Source: Massilia putida
Lineage (GTDB): Bacteria; Pseudomonadota; Gammaproteobacteria; Burkholderiales; Burkholderiaceae_D
NCBI RefSeq assembly: GCF_001941825.1
Contig: NZ_CP019038.1
Coordinates: forward strand, 124,001-188,000
DNA length: 64,000 bases
Direction: 5' to 3'
Under the pieces are notes generated by a model that searched no databases, was not told where the DNA came from, and saw only the letters and a program-made list of their open reading frames with translations. Below are positions 53,607 to 63,234 of the stretch, in pieces (the stretch's first letter is position 1; every line of letters starts with the position of its first letter). Both the position numbers and the translations under genes were made by a program.

Positions 53607-54452
53607 ATGTCCAGGCACAAGCACCGACGTCCGATCCGGAATGCCACCGAACGCGTCCTGAACACCGTTCTCCTGAAGGGCCGGCTGGCCGGGATGAGCT
53701 ATCGGCTCGGCGGGCTGGGCCGAGTGCGCGTGACTTATCAGGATGTCGAGCTGGGGCCCGAACGGGGGCTGCCGCAGCCGTTGCGCATCGGTTTCGCGTC
53801 CGATTTCCACGCCGGGCCGACGACGCACCCGGCCCTGTTCGACGATCTGTTGGCGGCGATCCGCGCCGAATGCCCGGACGTGCTGCTGCTGGGCGGCGAC
53901 TACGTGTCGTTCGACGCGCACAACGTCGCCGCGCTGCGCACCTTCCTCGAGGGCGCGCGGGCGCCGCTGGGTACGTATGCGGTCGTGGGCAACCACGACA
54001 TCTGGAACGGCCGCGACGTCGTCGAGGATGCCTTGCGCGCGGCCGGCGTGGCGGTACTCGTGAACCGCAACGTCGCCTTGCCGGCGCCGTTCGGCCAGGT
54101 CAGCGTGTGCGGCATCGACGACCCGTGGACGGGAAAACCATCCGCCGGCGCCACGTTCGCCGGCGCCGGCACCGTGCGCATCTACCTGATGCATTCCCCC
54201 GACGGCCTGTTCCGCCTCGAGCGCCAGCGCTTCGACATCGGGTTCGCCGGCCATACCCACGGCGGGCAGATCGCGCGCACGGATGGTGCACCGTTGTTCC
54301 GTCCCAGCGGCCCGTGTTCCCGCGAATACACCTACGGCCGCTACGATTTGCCGGACAACGGCCCACTGATCGTCAGCCGCGGCGTCGGGTGTTCCGGTAT
54401 TCCATTGCGGCTGAATGCCGATCCGGAACTCGTGATCTGCACGCTGCGTTAG
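53607..54452 (+). CDS. Calcineurin-like metallophosphoesterase (YaeI/UDP-diacylglucosamine-hydrolase-like)
   Basis: About 281 residues. Metal motifs in order: IGFASDFHAG (about 60), LLLGGDYVSFD (about 94), VVGNHDIWNG (about 128), YLMHSPD (about 194), GFAGHTHGGQI (about 213). It is the type that includes phospholipid pyrophosphate or phosphodiester hydrolases with a basic N-terminus. I prefer the ATG at 53607; a start at 53478 would add a hydrophobic stretch and overlap the divergent exporter start. No operon partner. Confidence 0.82.
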   Translation: MSRHKHRRPIRNATERVLNTVLLKGRLAGMSYRLGGLGRVRVTYQDVELGPERGLPQPLRIGFASDFHAGPTTHPALFDDLLAAIRAECPDVLLLGGDYVSFDAHNVAALRTFLEGARAPLGTYAVVGNHDIWNGRDVVEDALRAAGVAVLVNRNVALPAPFGQVSVCGIDDPWTGKPSAGATFAGAGTVRIYLMHSPDGLFRLERQRFDIGFAGHTHGGQIARTDGAPLFRPSGPCSREYTYGRYDLPDNGPLIVSRGVGCSGIPLRLNADPELVICTLR

Positions 54453-54482
54453 GGTTTTTGCGGATTCCCATGCCCCATGCAT

Positions 54483-54501
54483 GGAAATATTGAGTATTTC
54501 C
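54483..54501. repeat. 7-bp inverted repeat in the leader of the amino-acid permease
   Basis: GGAAATA, five bases, TATTTCC. It may be an operator or a weak terminator element after the metallophosphoesterase. The rest of the 250-bp gap shows nothing I can name. Confidence 0.35.
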
Positions 54502-54701
54502 TTTGATTCTGGATAACAGAATGGAGATAATGTCACGCCGCTAAGCGACTGACCGGCATTGTTTTTGCATGTCAGGCAGCTTCGCAGTCCGAGCCCAAGA
54601 GGAGACCGCCTCAAGCGTATGCATGTGCAGGCCAACCGCCTGCCCGCCGCCCGCACAACAATCAGGGACCGGGATCTATCTACTATCGATTGGAGAAAGC
54701 A

Positions 54702-56105
54702 GTGAGTCTTTTCAGAACCAAGAATCTCGACAACATGGTCGCAGCCTCCCGTACCCCGGGCGGGCTGAAGAAAGTGCTGGGGCCAACCGACCTCATCCTC
54801 ATGGGCATCGGGGCGATCGTCGGCACCGGTATTTTCGTGCTGACCGGTACCGGCGCCTTGACGGCCGGTCCCGCGCTGACGGTGTCGTTCATCGTCGCCG
54901 CCATCGCCTGCGGCTTCGCGGCCATGTGTTATGCGGAATTCGCGTCCACCGTGCCGATCGCCGGTTCGATCTACACCTACAGCTATGTCGTGCTGGGCGA
55001 GCTCGTCGCCTGGATGATCGGCTGGGACCTGCTGCTCGAATACGGTCTGGCGACGTCGGCGGTGGCCGTCGGCTGGTCCGGCTATTTCCAGTCGCTTCTG
55101 AGCGGCTTCGGCATCACGATTCCCGAAGCGCTCACCGCCGCGCCGGGCGCACTGCCGGGCGTGCACACCCTCATCAACCTGCCCGCGCTGTGCATCATGC
55201 TCGTGCTGACCGCGATGCTGTCGTGGGGCGTGCGTGAATCCGCCCGCGTCAACAACGTCATGGTCGTCATCAAGATGGTCGTCGTGCTGCTGTTCATCGC
55301 CGTCGGCGTCAAGCACGTGAGCCCGGCCAACTGGCATCCGTTCGCACCGTTCGGCGGTACCGGCATCATGAGCGCCGCCGCCGTCGTGTTCTTTGCCTTC
55401 ATCGGTTTCGATGCCGTCACGTCGGCCGCCGAGGAAGTCAAGCGTCCGGAACGCGACCTTCCCATCGGCATCATCGGCTCGCTGACCATCTGCACGATCC
55501 TGTACGTCATCGTGGCCGCCATCATGACCGGCATCGTGCCGTTCCAGATGTTCAAGGGTATCGACCACCCGGTTTCCCTGGCCCTGCAGCACGCGGGCGA
55601 AAACTGGTTCGCCGGCTGGATCGACCTGGGCGCCATCCTCGGCATGACCACCGTGATCCTGGTGATGGCCTATGGCCAGACCCGCATCATCTACGCGATG
55701 TCGCGCGACGGCCTGCTGCCGGCCAAGCTGTCGACCGTCCACCCGAAGTTCGGCACGCCGTTCTTCGCGACCTGGATGGTCGGCATCATGTTCGGCCTGA
55801 TCGCCGCGTTCGTGCCGCTGAACGTGCTGGCCGAGCTGGTCAACATCGGCACGCTGGCCGCGTTCTGCCTGGTGTCCGTCGCGGTCATCGTGCTGCGCAA
55901 GAAGCGCCCGGACCTCAAGCGCGCGTTCCGCTGCCCGGGCGTGCCCATCGTGCCGGGCATCGCCGTCGTGTTCTGCCTGGCGCTGATGTCGTTCCTGTCC
56001 GCGATCACGTGGATGGCCTTCGGCATCTGGCTGGTGCTGGGCCTGCTGGTCTACTTCGGCTATGCCCGGGCCCGTTCCCTGCTGAACGTCGCGGCCCAGT
56101 CGTAA
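54702..56105 (+). CDS. APC-family cationic/neutral amino-acid permease
   Basis: 467 residues from the GTG at 54702, which has GGAGA at 5 bp; an upstream TTG start at 54690 would include the ribosome site. Twelve membrane segments and the family start DLILMGIGAIVGTGIFVLTG. FFAFIGFDAVTSAAEEVKRPERDLPIGIIGSL (about 230-260) and GQTRIIYAMSRDGLLP are typical of the YfnA/CAT-type permeases. It takes up amino acids by proton symport. Unlike the split permease at 25089, it is intact and GC-rich as the core genome. Confidence 0.92.
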   Translation: MSLFRTKNLDNMVAASRTPGGLKKVLGPTDLILMGIGAIVGTGIFVLTGTGALTAGPALTVSFIVAAIACGFAAMCYAEFASTVPIAGSIYTYSYVVLGELVAWMIGWDLLLEYGLATSAVAVGWSGYFQSLLSGFGITIPEALTAAPGALPGVHTLINLPALCIMLVLTAMLSWGVRESARVNNVMVVIKMVVVLLFIAVGVKHVSPANWHPFAPFGGTGIMSAAAVVFFAFIGFDAVTSAAEEVKRPERDLPIGIIGSLTICTILYVIVAAIMTGIVPFQMFKGIDHPVSLALQHAGENWFAGWIDLGAILGMTTVILVMAYGQTRIIYAMSRDGLLPAKLSTVHPKFGTPFFATWMVGIMFGLIAAFVPLNVLAELVNIGTLAAFCLVSVAVIVLRKKRPDLKRAFRCPGVPIVPGIAVVFCLALMSFLSAITWMAFGIWLVLGLLVYFGYARARSLLNVAAQS

Positions 56106-56285
56106 TCGCCATCGGACGGCCCGTGCCGTCCGCGCTTCCAGGCGGCGCTGCGGCGCCGCTTTTCTTTGGCGAAACGATACAATTTTTGTAATCCTCGTCC
56201 GACATTCTGGAGGGAAGCGTACCGATTACGCCATCAGCGCCGGGTCCGCATAATCTTGGTAAAACATTTACCAAAAGATTCTGTT

Positions 56286-57743
56286 ATGACTTCCACTCTT
56301 GTCGCCGACAACCAGGAACGCGCCACCGCGCGCGACGCCCGTCCCGCCCAGGTGCCGGCCGCCAAAGCGCTGTATTTTTCCCTGCTGGACAACCCATCCG
56401 GATGCCGCGAGGCGGCGCGGGCGTATCTGGCAGCGCAGATCGCGCTGGCGCGCGCGGAACCCTGCGAATTGCCGGACGCCGTCTGGCAGCTGCAGGGCTG
56501 GATCCAGGGCCGCGCCGAGACCGTCGGCATCGCGTACCGCGAATACCTCGCGGCCCGCAAGAACGGCGCCGCGCGCCGCTATTTCACGAGCAAGTCGCAC
56601 GCGCTCTACTTCCTCAAGGGCGTCGCCCCCACGAAGCTCGTCGACGGCGCCTGGCTGTACGGCACCTTGTCGCGCTGGGACAATCCCGACTTCCACCCGC
56701 TGATCAAGACCTATCTCGAAGAGCTGGGCGACGGCGTGCCGGACAAGAACCACGTCACGCTGTACCGCCGCCTGCTCGCGGCGCACGGCTGCGAGCATTG
56801 GGAGACGCTGCCCGAGGACCACTTCGTCCAGGGCGCGATCCAGCTGGCGCTCGCGCACCACGCGGACGACTTCCTGCCCGAGCTGGTCGGCTACAACCTC
56901 GGCTACGAACAGTTGCCGCTGCACCTGTTGATCACGTCGTACGAGTTGAATGAACTGGGCATCGATCCGTATTACTTCACCCTGCACGTCACGGTGGACA
57001 ACGCCGGCAGCGGCCATGCGCACAAGGCCGTGCAGGCGCTGCGCAACCTGATGGCGCAGTCGGGCGACCCGGCCGCGTTCTTCCGGCGCGTGCTGGACGG
57101 CTACCGCCTGAACGACCTGGGCGCATGCACGACATCCGTCATCGGCGCGTTCGACCTGGAAGCGGAGCTGGTGGAGATCCTTGGCGCCAAGGCGACGGTG
57201 GGCAAGAACATGCACTCGGACTACTGCCGCGTGGCCGGCCGCTCCGTCAACGACTGGCTTGCGGACCCGCAACAGATCCCGGCATTCCTGACCGCGCTGG
57301 AAGACGCCGGCTGGATCCAGCGCGGCGCGGAGGTGGAACACAGCCGCTTCTGGCGCCTGATCCAGGGCGAGCGCGCCGAGATGTTCGGCGTGTTTTCCAG
57401 CTATGAGCAGCAGGTGCTGCGCGACTGGATCGTCACGCCGCGCGACGCGTCTGCTGGCGCGCGCACCGGCCGCGTGCTGAGCCACCGCGCCCGCCAGCGC
57501 GCCCTCGACAGCCTCACGCAGCATGCGCAGCGCAGCGGCTATCCGGAGCGGGGCCTGATCCGGCGCCGTACCGCAGGCAGCAGCGGCGACACGGAACTGC
57601 ACCAGCTGGAAGAACGCGTGGCCAATGCCGCCGGCAAGCCGGAGGCGATGGCCATGCTGGCGCGCCTGATGTCGCCATCCGTGCATCATACGGCCATCGG
57701 CCTGATGGCCACGCGGATGTATTCGCGGCTGCTCGACGCGTAA
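56286..57743 (+). CDS. Iron-containing redox enzyme of the haem-oxygenase-like (HDO) fold
   Basis: 485 residues from the ATG at 56286. The central all-helical domain (about 160-330) contains LPELVGYNLGYEQLPLHLL and YYFTLHVTVDNAGSGHAHKAV, whose Glu, His and Asp/His residues fit a di-iron site of the HDO superfamily (oxidative C-C or N-oxygenation chemistry). Downstream is a winged-looking C-terminal region with GRVLSHRARQRALDSL. The ribosome site is weak. It lies 62 bp before the cyanophycin-synthetase-like gene in the same direction, suggesting a shared job with amino-acid polymers or peptides. Substrate unknown. Confidence 0.7.
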   Translation: MTSTLVADNQERATARDARPAQVPAAKALYFSLLDNPSGCREAARAYLAAQIALARAEPCELPDAVWQLQGWIQGRAETVGIAYREYLAARKNGAARRYFTSKSHALYFLKGVAPTKLVDGAWLYGTLSRWDNPDFHPLIKTYLEELGDGVPDKNHVTLYRRLLAAHGCEHWETLPEDHFVQGAIQLALAHHADDFLPELVGYNLGYEQLPLHLLITSYELNELGIDPYYFTLHVTVDNAGSGHAHKAVQALRNLMAQSGDPAAFFRRVLDGYRLNDLGACTTSVIGAFDLEAELVEILGAKATVGKNMHSDYCRVAGRSVNDWLADPQQIPAFLTALEDAGWIQRGAEVEHSRFWRLIQGERAEMFGVFSSYEQQVLRDWIVTPRDASAGARTGRVLSHRARQRALDSLTQHAQRSGYPERGLIRRRTAGSSGDTELHQLEERVANAAGKPEAMAMLARLMSPSVHHTAIGLMATRMYSRLLDA

Positions 57744-57805
57744 GCGGTACCCCAGCGGCGCGCAGCATTCCGCACGCCGCGACGACTTAGAAACAAGGAT
57801 ATCCT

Positions 57806-60055
57806 GTGCAGATACTCGAACAACGCTTCCTGCGTGGACCGAACATCCATGCCGCCACCCCATGCCTGTTGTCCGTGCTCGACCTGGACGATTTGTACGG
57901 CGTCTCCACCCGCGACCTCCCGCAATTCAACGACGCGCTGCTGGCGCTGTTGCCATCGCTGGCCGACTATCTCGTGCCCACCGGCCAGCCGGGCGGCTTC
58001 GCCCAGCGCCTGCGCGAGGGTACGTATCTCGCCCGCGTGATCGAGCACGTGACCCTGGGCCTGCAATGCCTCGCGGGTGCGCCGGCGGCGTTCGGGCGCA
58101 CGCGCCCCGTGACGGGCAAGCCGGGCCAGTTCCGCATCGTCTGCGCCTACCAGCTGGAAAAGGTGGCGCAGCCGGCATTCTCTCTGGCGGTGGACATCGT
58201 CGACGCCCTGGCGCATGGCCGCCCGTTCGACCTGGCGCCGCGCCTTGCCGAGCTGCGCGGCCTGGCGGAGCACTACGCCATCGGCACTAGCACGGCCGCG
58301 GTGCTGGCGGCCGCGCAGGAGCGGGGCATTCCCGTCATGCGCATCGCGGAAGACGCCAACCTGTTCCAATTGGGGTGGGGCGTGAAGCAGAAGCGCATCC
58401 AGGACACGATCACGGGCGACACCGGCACCATCGCCGTGCGCATCGCCGGCGACAAGCAGCTGACCAGGCAGCTCCTGAGCGAGGCGGGCGTGCCCGTGCC
58501 GAAGGGCGACATCGACGGCCTTGACTACCGCGTGCTGGTCGCGGGCGGCAAGGTGGCGGCGGCGTCGCTGCGCCGGCCCGCGGATGCCGGCGGCGACGCC
58601 GCGGCCGAAGACGTGACCGACCTGCTGCCGGAATCCACGCGCCGCCTGTGCGTGCGCGCGGCCGCAAAGATCGGCCTGGACGTCGCAGGCATCGACATCG
58701 TCTGCCGCGACATCGCCGTCCCGCTGGCCGACCAGGGCGGCGCCGTCATCGGCGTCGACGCGTCACCCGGCATCGGCATGCACCTGCATCCCGGCAGCGG
58801 TGCGCCACGCGACGCGGGCGACGCCATCGTGACGAGCCTGATGGGCGATTCCGACGGCCGCATCCCGGTGATCGCGTGCACGGGCACGAACGGCAAGACG
58901 ACCACCACCTTGCTGATGGCGCACACGGTGCGGCTGACGGGCCGCGTCACGGGCGTGACGTCGACGCACGGCGTCACCATCGGCGGCAAGGAAGTCACGA
59001 AGGGCGATTGCACGGGCTACTGGTCGGCGCGGACCGTGCTGTCGTCGCCGGACGTCGAGTTCGCGGTGCTGGAGACGGCGCGCGGCGGCATCCTCAAGCG
59101 CGGCCTCGCGTTCGACCGCTGCGATATCGGCATGGTGCTGAACGTTTCGCCGGACCATCTGGGCCTGGACGGCGTCGACACCATCGAAGACCTCGCGCAG
59201 GTGAAAGCCGTCGTGCCGCTGGCGGCCACACGCGCCGTCGTGCTGAACGCGGAAGACCCGCTGTGCGTGGCGATGGCGCGCCGGGTGCACCCGGACGTGG
59301 AAATCGTCTACTTCGCGATGGAGGCCGACAACCCGGTCCTGTTGCGCCACCTGGAGGAGGGCGGCCGCGCAGTCTACTTCCAGGACAATTCGATCGTCGT
59401 GGCCGACGCCACCTATCACCAGGAATTGCTGCGGGTGGAAGCGATGCCGATCGCGTTCGGCGGGCGCGCGCGCTACAACATCGCCAACGGTCTCGCCGCG
59501 ACGGCCGGCCTGATGGCGGCGGGGTTGTCCAATCTGCAGATCGCGACGGGACTGTCGACGTTCGTCAGCGACGGCAAGACGAACCCGCTGCGCACGAACG
59601 TGTTCGACGTGCGCGGGGTGACGGTCATCGTCGACTATGCCCACAACCCGGCGGCCTATGCCGCGCTGGCGGAGATGGCGCGCGCGCTGCTGCCCGGCCA
59701 GCTGGTGGGCATCGTGACGGCGCCCGGCGACCGCCGCGATGCCGACCTGCTCGACGTCGGCCGCGTTTGCGCCGGACGCTTCGACGAACTGGTCGTGTAC
59801 GAATCGTCCAGCCGCGGGCGCACCTATGGCGGCGCCGTCGACCTGATCCTGCGGGGCGCCGAGGATGTCGTGGGCAAGACGGATACCTTGCACCGCGAAC
59901 CGGACGTCGGCGCGGCGATCCGCCTGGGCCTGTCGCTGTGCCGGCGCGGGGACGTGCTCGTGTTCGCGTGCGGGTCGTCGCTGGACGTGTTCGTGGAGGC
60001 GATCCGCCAGACGGATCCGGAGAGCGCGGCGCGGATCGCGGCCCAGGCGGGATGA
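57806..60055 (+). CDS. Cyanophycin-synthetase-like protein with shortened ATP-grasp half
   Basis: 749 residues from the GTG at 57806 (AAGGA at 6 bp). The N-terminal domain (about 1-160) and Mur-ligase half (about 350-730; ACTGTNGKTTTTLLMAHTVR P-loop about 359-366, NVSPDHLG, RYNIANGLAATAGL, VDYAHNPAAYAAL) match CphA. In between, the ATP-grasp domain jumps from LSEAGVPVPKG to DYRVLVAGGKVAAA, missing about 50 residues with the ATP-binding Lys and Gly loop. It also lacks the NLSTGG-type segment before DVT. Canonical CphA has about 870 residues. ATP-grasp adds Asp and Mur adds Arg, so Asp addition is probably lost. Confidence 0.85.
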   Translation: MQILEQRFLRGPNIHAATPCLLSVLDLDDLYGVSTRDLPQFNDALLALLPSLADYLVPTGQPGGFAQRLREGTYLARVIEHVTLGLQCLAGAPAAFGRTRPVTGKPGQFRIVCAYQLEKVAQPAFSLAVDIVDALAHGRPFDLAPRLAELRGLAEHYAIGTSTAAVLAAAQERGIPVMRIAEDANLFQLGWGVKQKRIQDTITGDTGTIAVRIAGDKQLTRQLLSEAGVPVPKGDIDGLDYRVLVAGGKVAAASLRRPADAGGDAAAEDVTDLLPESTRRLCVRAAAKIGLDVAGIDIVCRDIAVPLADQGGAVIGVDASPGIGMHLHPGSGAPRDAGDAIVTSLMGDSDGRIPVIACTGTNGKTTTTLLMAHTVRLTGRVTGVTSTHGVTIGGKEVTKGDCTGYWSARTVLSSPDVEFAVLETARGGILKRGLAFDRCDIGMVLNVSPDHLGLDGVDTIEDLAQVKAVVPLAATRAVVLNAEDPLCVAMARRVHPDVEIVYFAMEADNPVLLRHLEEGGRAVYFQDNSIVVADATYHQELLRVEAMPIAFGGRARYNIANGLAATAGLMAAGLSNLQIATGLSTFVSDGKTNPLRTNVFDVRGVTVIVDYAHNPAAYAALAEMARALLPGQLVGIVTAPGDRRDADLLDVGRVCAGRFDELVVYESSSRGRTYGGAVDLILRGAEDVVGKTDTLHREPDVGAAIRLGLSLCRRGDVLVFACGSSLDVFVEAIRQTDPESAARIAAQAG

Positions 60056-60067
60056 GCGGTGCGCCCG

Positions 60068-63000
60068 TCAGTCGTGCGTCGCGGCGGCGGGCGCCACCTC
60101 CGACAGCACCCGCCGCAACGCCGTCATGTCGATCGGCTTCACGAAATAGTGCTGGAATCCGGCGGCCTTGGCGAGGACCCTGTCGTGTGCCTGTCCATAG
60201 CCCGTCAGCGCGATGAACAGCGCGTCCCGGGTGCCGTCCATGCCGTGCAGCCGCCGCGACAGCTCGTAGCCGTCCATGTCGGGCAGGCCGATGTCCAGGA
60301 TGAGGGCGTCGGGACGCGCCGACCGCGCCGCGTCGAGCGCGCTCTGCGCGTCGTGGCGGATCGTCACGGTATGGCCTTGCGTCTGCAGCAGGGCCGCGAG
60401 CGAGTCGGCCGCGTCGGCGTTGTCGTCGACGATCAGGATCGTCAACGGTTGCACTGCCTGGCTGTCCGGGGCGGGCGCCGCGGACCGGCGGGCGGCGTCG
60501 TGTCCGTGACGGAGTACCGGCATCGACAACGTGAACGTGCTCCCCTTGCCGGGGCCTTCGCTGTTGGCCGTCACGTTCCCGCCATGCAGCGACATGATGC
60601 TGCGGACGAGCGCAAGGCCGAGCCCGAGCCCGCCCTGCGACCGGTCCGGGGTACGCTCGGCCTGCGTGAACAGGTCGAACACGTGCGGCAGGAACGCGGC
60701 ATCCATGCCGATGCCGTCGTCGGCGATGCTGATGGAGACACACGGGCCGTCGACTTCCATTCGCAGGTCGATGTGGCCGCCGAGCGGCGTGTATTTCGCC
60801 GCGTTGTTCAACAAATTCGTCAACACCTGGATCAGGCGCGTGCGGTCGCCCAGCACCACTGCGGGCGCCGGCGCGAGGCGGACGGAGAGAGCATGGCCGC
60901 GCGACTCGATCAGCGGTTTCGATTGCTCGATCGCGCTCTGGACCGCGTCCCTGATGTCAAGCTCCGCCTTCTCGACGGACACGAGGCCGCGCGTCACGCG
61001 CGACACGTCGAGCAAATCTTCGACCAGGTCGGTCATATGCCTGACCTGGCGGGTGATGATCGCGCTGTATTGTTTGACGACGTCCTTGTCGGCGCCGGCC
61101 CGTCCCAGAAGCTCCGCAGCGGTGCTGATCGGCGCCAGGGGATTGCGCAGTTCGTGCGCGAGCATGGCGAGAAATTTGTCCTTGCGCCGGTTGGCCAGTT
61201 CCAGCGCCTCTTCCGCTTCGCGCTGGATCGTGATGTCGGTATTCGTGCCGAACCAGCGGACGATCTGCCCATTCCGGTCGCGGATCGGAACGGCCCTCGA
61301 CAGGAACCAGCGATATTCCCCGTTGGCGCTGCGTAGCGGAAACAGGTCTTCCCACGCAATCTGCTGGACGACGATCTCGTCGTAATACTTGGCCTTCACG
61401 GCTTCCACGAAGTCGGGATGGTGCACCTTTTCCCATCCCCATCCTTGCATGTCCTCGAGCGTCGTGCCGGTATATTCGAACCAGCGGTTGTTGTACCAGA
61501 AGATCCAGCCGTCGCTGTTCGCCATCCAGGCCAATTGCGGAATGTTTTCCGCCAGGGTGCGGAACTGGACCTCGCTTTCCTTGAGCGCCGCCTGGGCCTT
61601 TTTGGATTCGCTGATGTCGAGGATATAGGCGATGCCTTCGTCCTTGGTGCCTTTGTAACTGGCCGCGCCGATATACACGGGCAGGCGGCTGCCGTCTTTG
61701 CGGAAGTATTCTTTCTCGTAGGCCTCCACGCTGCCGGTGGATTGCAGGGTTTCCAGGCTCTTCCGGTCGGCCTCCGCCCACTCGGGAGGCGTCAGCTGGC
61801 GCCAGGATAATCCGGTCAGTTCGAATTCTTCGCGCGTGTACCCGAGCATCCTCAGCAGAGCGTCATTCGCCTTGATCAGGGTGCCGTCGTAACGGTATTG
61901 CATGATCCCGATGACGTTCGATTCGGCGATCGTCCTGAACTGGAATTCGGTCCGCAGCCGCGCTTCTTCCGCGAGTTTCTGCTGCGTGATGTCCAGGATC
62001 ACGCCCGGCATCCAGACCGGCTTGCCGCTGTGCGGATCGATATCGATCTTGCCGCGCGCATGGACATACCGGATGCTGCCGTCCCGATGACGTAGGCGGA
62101 AATAGTATTGATACGGCTTGCCGGTGGCGAGCGATTCCGCGATATTGGCGTCGACGCCGGCTCTGTCGTCGGGATGGACCGCATCGAGATAGGCCTTGAG
62201 CGGGCCGCCGTTGGCATCCGCGTCGGAAACGTGGAACATTTTCGCGAAATTGCGGTCCGCATAGACGCGGTCGGCCTGGACATCCCAGGTCCAGGTGCCG
62301 ATTTCCGCTGCGGTCAACGTGCCTTCCAGTCGCGATTGCGCATTCTGCAATTCCGCCTGCATGATTTTCTGGTCGTTGATATCGGTGCAGGTGCCCATCC
62401 ACCGTTCGATCTCGCCGGCCTCGTTCCGGATCGGCAAGGCGCGCGCCAGCATCCAGTGATATTCCCCCGAGTGATGCCGCAACCGGTATTCGATCTTGTA
62501 CGGTTCGCCGGTCGCGAGGCAATGCGTCCAGGCCTTTTCCGTGCGCGCCAGATCGTCCGGGTGGATGATCGCGCCCCAGTTCTGGCCGATGGTTTCATCC
62601 CGCGACACGCCGGCGAATTCATAATGCCGCCGGTTGTAATAATCGTGATATCCATCAGGCAATGCCGACCAGACCATCTGGGGCATGGCATCGGCAATTT
62701 GCCGGAACCGGGCTTCGCCTGCCTCGGCCGCCTGCTGCCGCAATACCTGTTCCGTGACGTCTTCCACGGTGTGGATGATAAAGACGAGGTCGCCCGCCGC
62801 ATCGAGCACCGGTGTATTGAGCGGTTTCCAATACCGTACTTCGAATTCGCCCGCGGCCGAACCGTGCTTGGGGATATCGTATTTCTGGATCGGCATGACG
62901 TCGGGCTGCCTGTTTTGCAGCACGCGCATCAGGGAAGCGCGCAGGTTCGTGGTGCCGGTGGCGCCGGGATCCGCGGGATTATCCGGGAATACCTCGAACA

Positions 63001-63172
63001 GATTTCTCCCGAGAATCTGTTCGCGCGTCGTCATGGTGGCGCGCAAGCGTGCTTCATTCGCGGCCACCATGGTGAAGTCGGGCCTCAGAACCAGATAAGG
63101 AATCGGTGTCGCATCGAATAAGAGACGGAAATCGAGGCCCAGACCATCGGGCGGTTCAGCAGGCGCGGCCAT
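60068..63172 (-). CDS. Hybrid histidine kinase with five PAS domains and a receiver
   Basis: 1034 residues without a membrane segment. Five PAS/PAC units (about 10-145, 150-275, 285-405, 410-535, 540-655) end in motifs such as GTCTDINDQK, GVILDITQQK and GTNTDITIQ. The kinase core has the phospho-His in MLAHELRNPLAP (about 672-676), N-box NLLNNAAKYTPLGG, G-boxes DDGIGMD and GGLGLGLAL. The receiver at the end has DDNADAADS and LILDIGLPDMDG (Asp about 957). The output partner is not encoded here. It sits between two cyanophycin-synthetase homologues, stop codons 12 bp from the first. Start ATG 63172 has no strong ribosome site. Confidence 0.9.
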   Translation of the reverse strand: MAAPAEPPDGLGLDFRLLFDATPIPYLVLRPDFTMVAANEARLRATMTTREQILGRNLFEVFPDNPADPGATGTTNLRASLMRVLQNRQPDVMPIQKYDIPKHGSAAGEFEVRYWKPLNTPVLDAAGDLVFIIHTVEDVTEQVLRQQAAEAGEARFRQIADAMPQMVWSALPDGYHDYYNRRHYEFAGVSRDETIGQNWGAIIHPDDLARTEKAWTHCLATGEPYKIEYRLRHHSGEYHWMLARALPIRNEAGEIERWMGTCTDINDQKIMQAELQNAQSRLEGTLTAAEIGTWTWDVQADRVYADRNFAKMFHVSDADANGGPLKAYLDAVHPDDRAGVDANIAESLATGKPYQYYFRLRHRDGSIRYVHARGKIDIDPHSGKPVWMPGVILDITQQKLAEEARLRTEFQFRTIAESNVIGIMQYRYDGTLIKANDALLRMLGYTREEFELTGLSWRQLTPPEWAEADRKSLETLQSTGSVEAYEKEYFRKDGSRLPVYIGAASYKGTKDEGIAYILDISESKKAQAALKESEVQFRTLAENIPQLAWMANSDGWIFWYNNRWFEYTGTTLEDMQGWGWEKVHHPDFVEAVKAKYYDEIVVQQIAWEDLFPLRSANGEYRWFLSRAVPIRDRNGQIVRWFGTNTDITIQREAEEALELANRRKDKFLAMLAHELRNPLAPISTAAELLGRAGADKDVVKQYSAIITRQVRHMTDLVEDLLDVSRVTRGLVSVEKAELDIRDAVQSAIEQSKPLIESRGHALSVRLAPAPAVVLGDRTRLIQVLTNLLNNAAKYTPLGGHIDLRMEVDGPCVSISIADDGIGMDAAFLPHVFDLFTQAERTPDRSQGGLGLGLALVRSIMSLHGGNVTANSEGPGKGSTFTLSMPVLRHGHDAARRSAAPAPDSQAVQPLTILIVDDNADAADSLAALLQTQGHTVTIRHDAQSALDAARSARPDALILDIGLPDMDGYELSRRLHGMDGTRDALFIALTGYGQAHDRVLAKAAGFQHYFVKPIDMTALRRVLSEVAPAAATHD

Positions 63173-63234
63173 ATCACAAGTCCCGGGTTGCCAAGTGATA
63201 CGATGATAAGTCGAAGCGGCAAAAACCGTCGCGC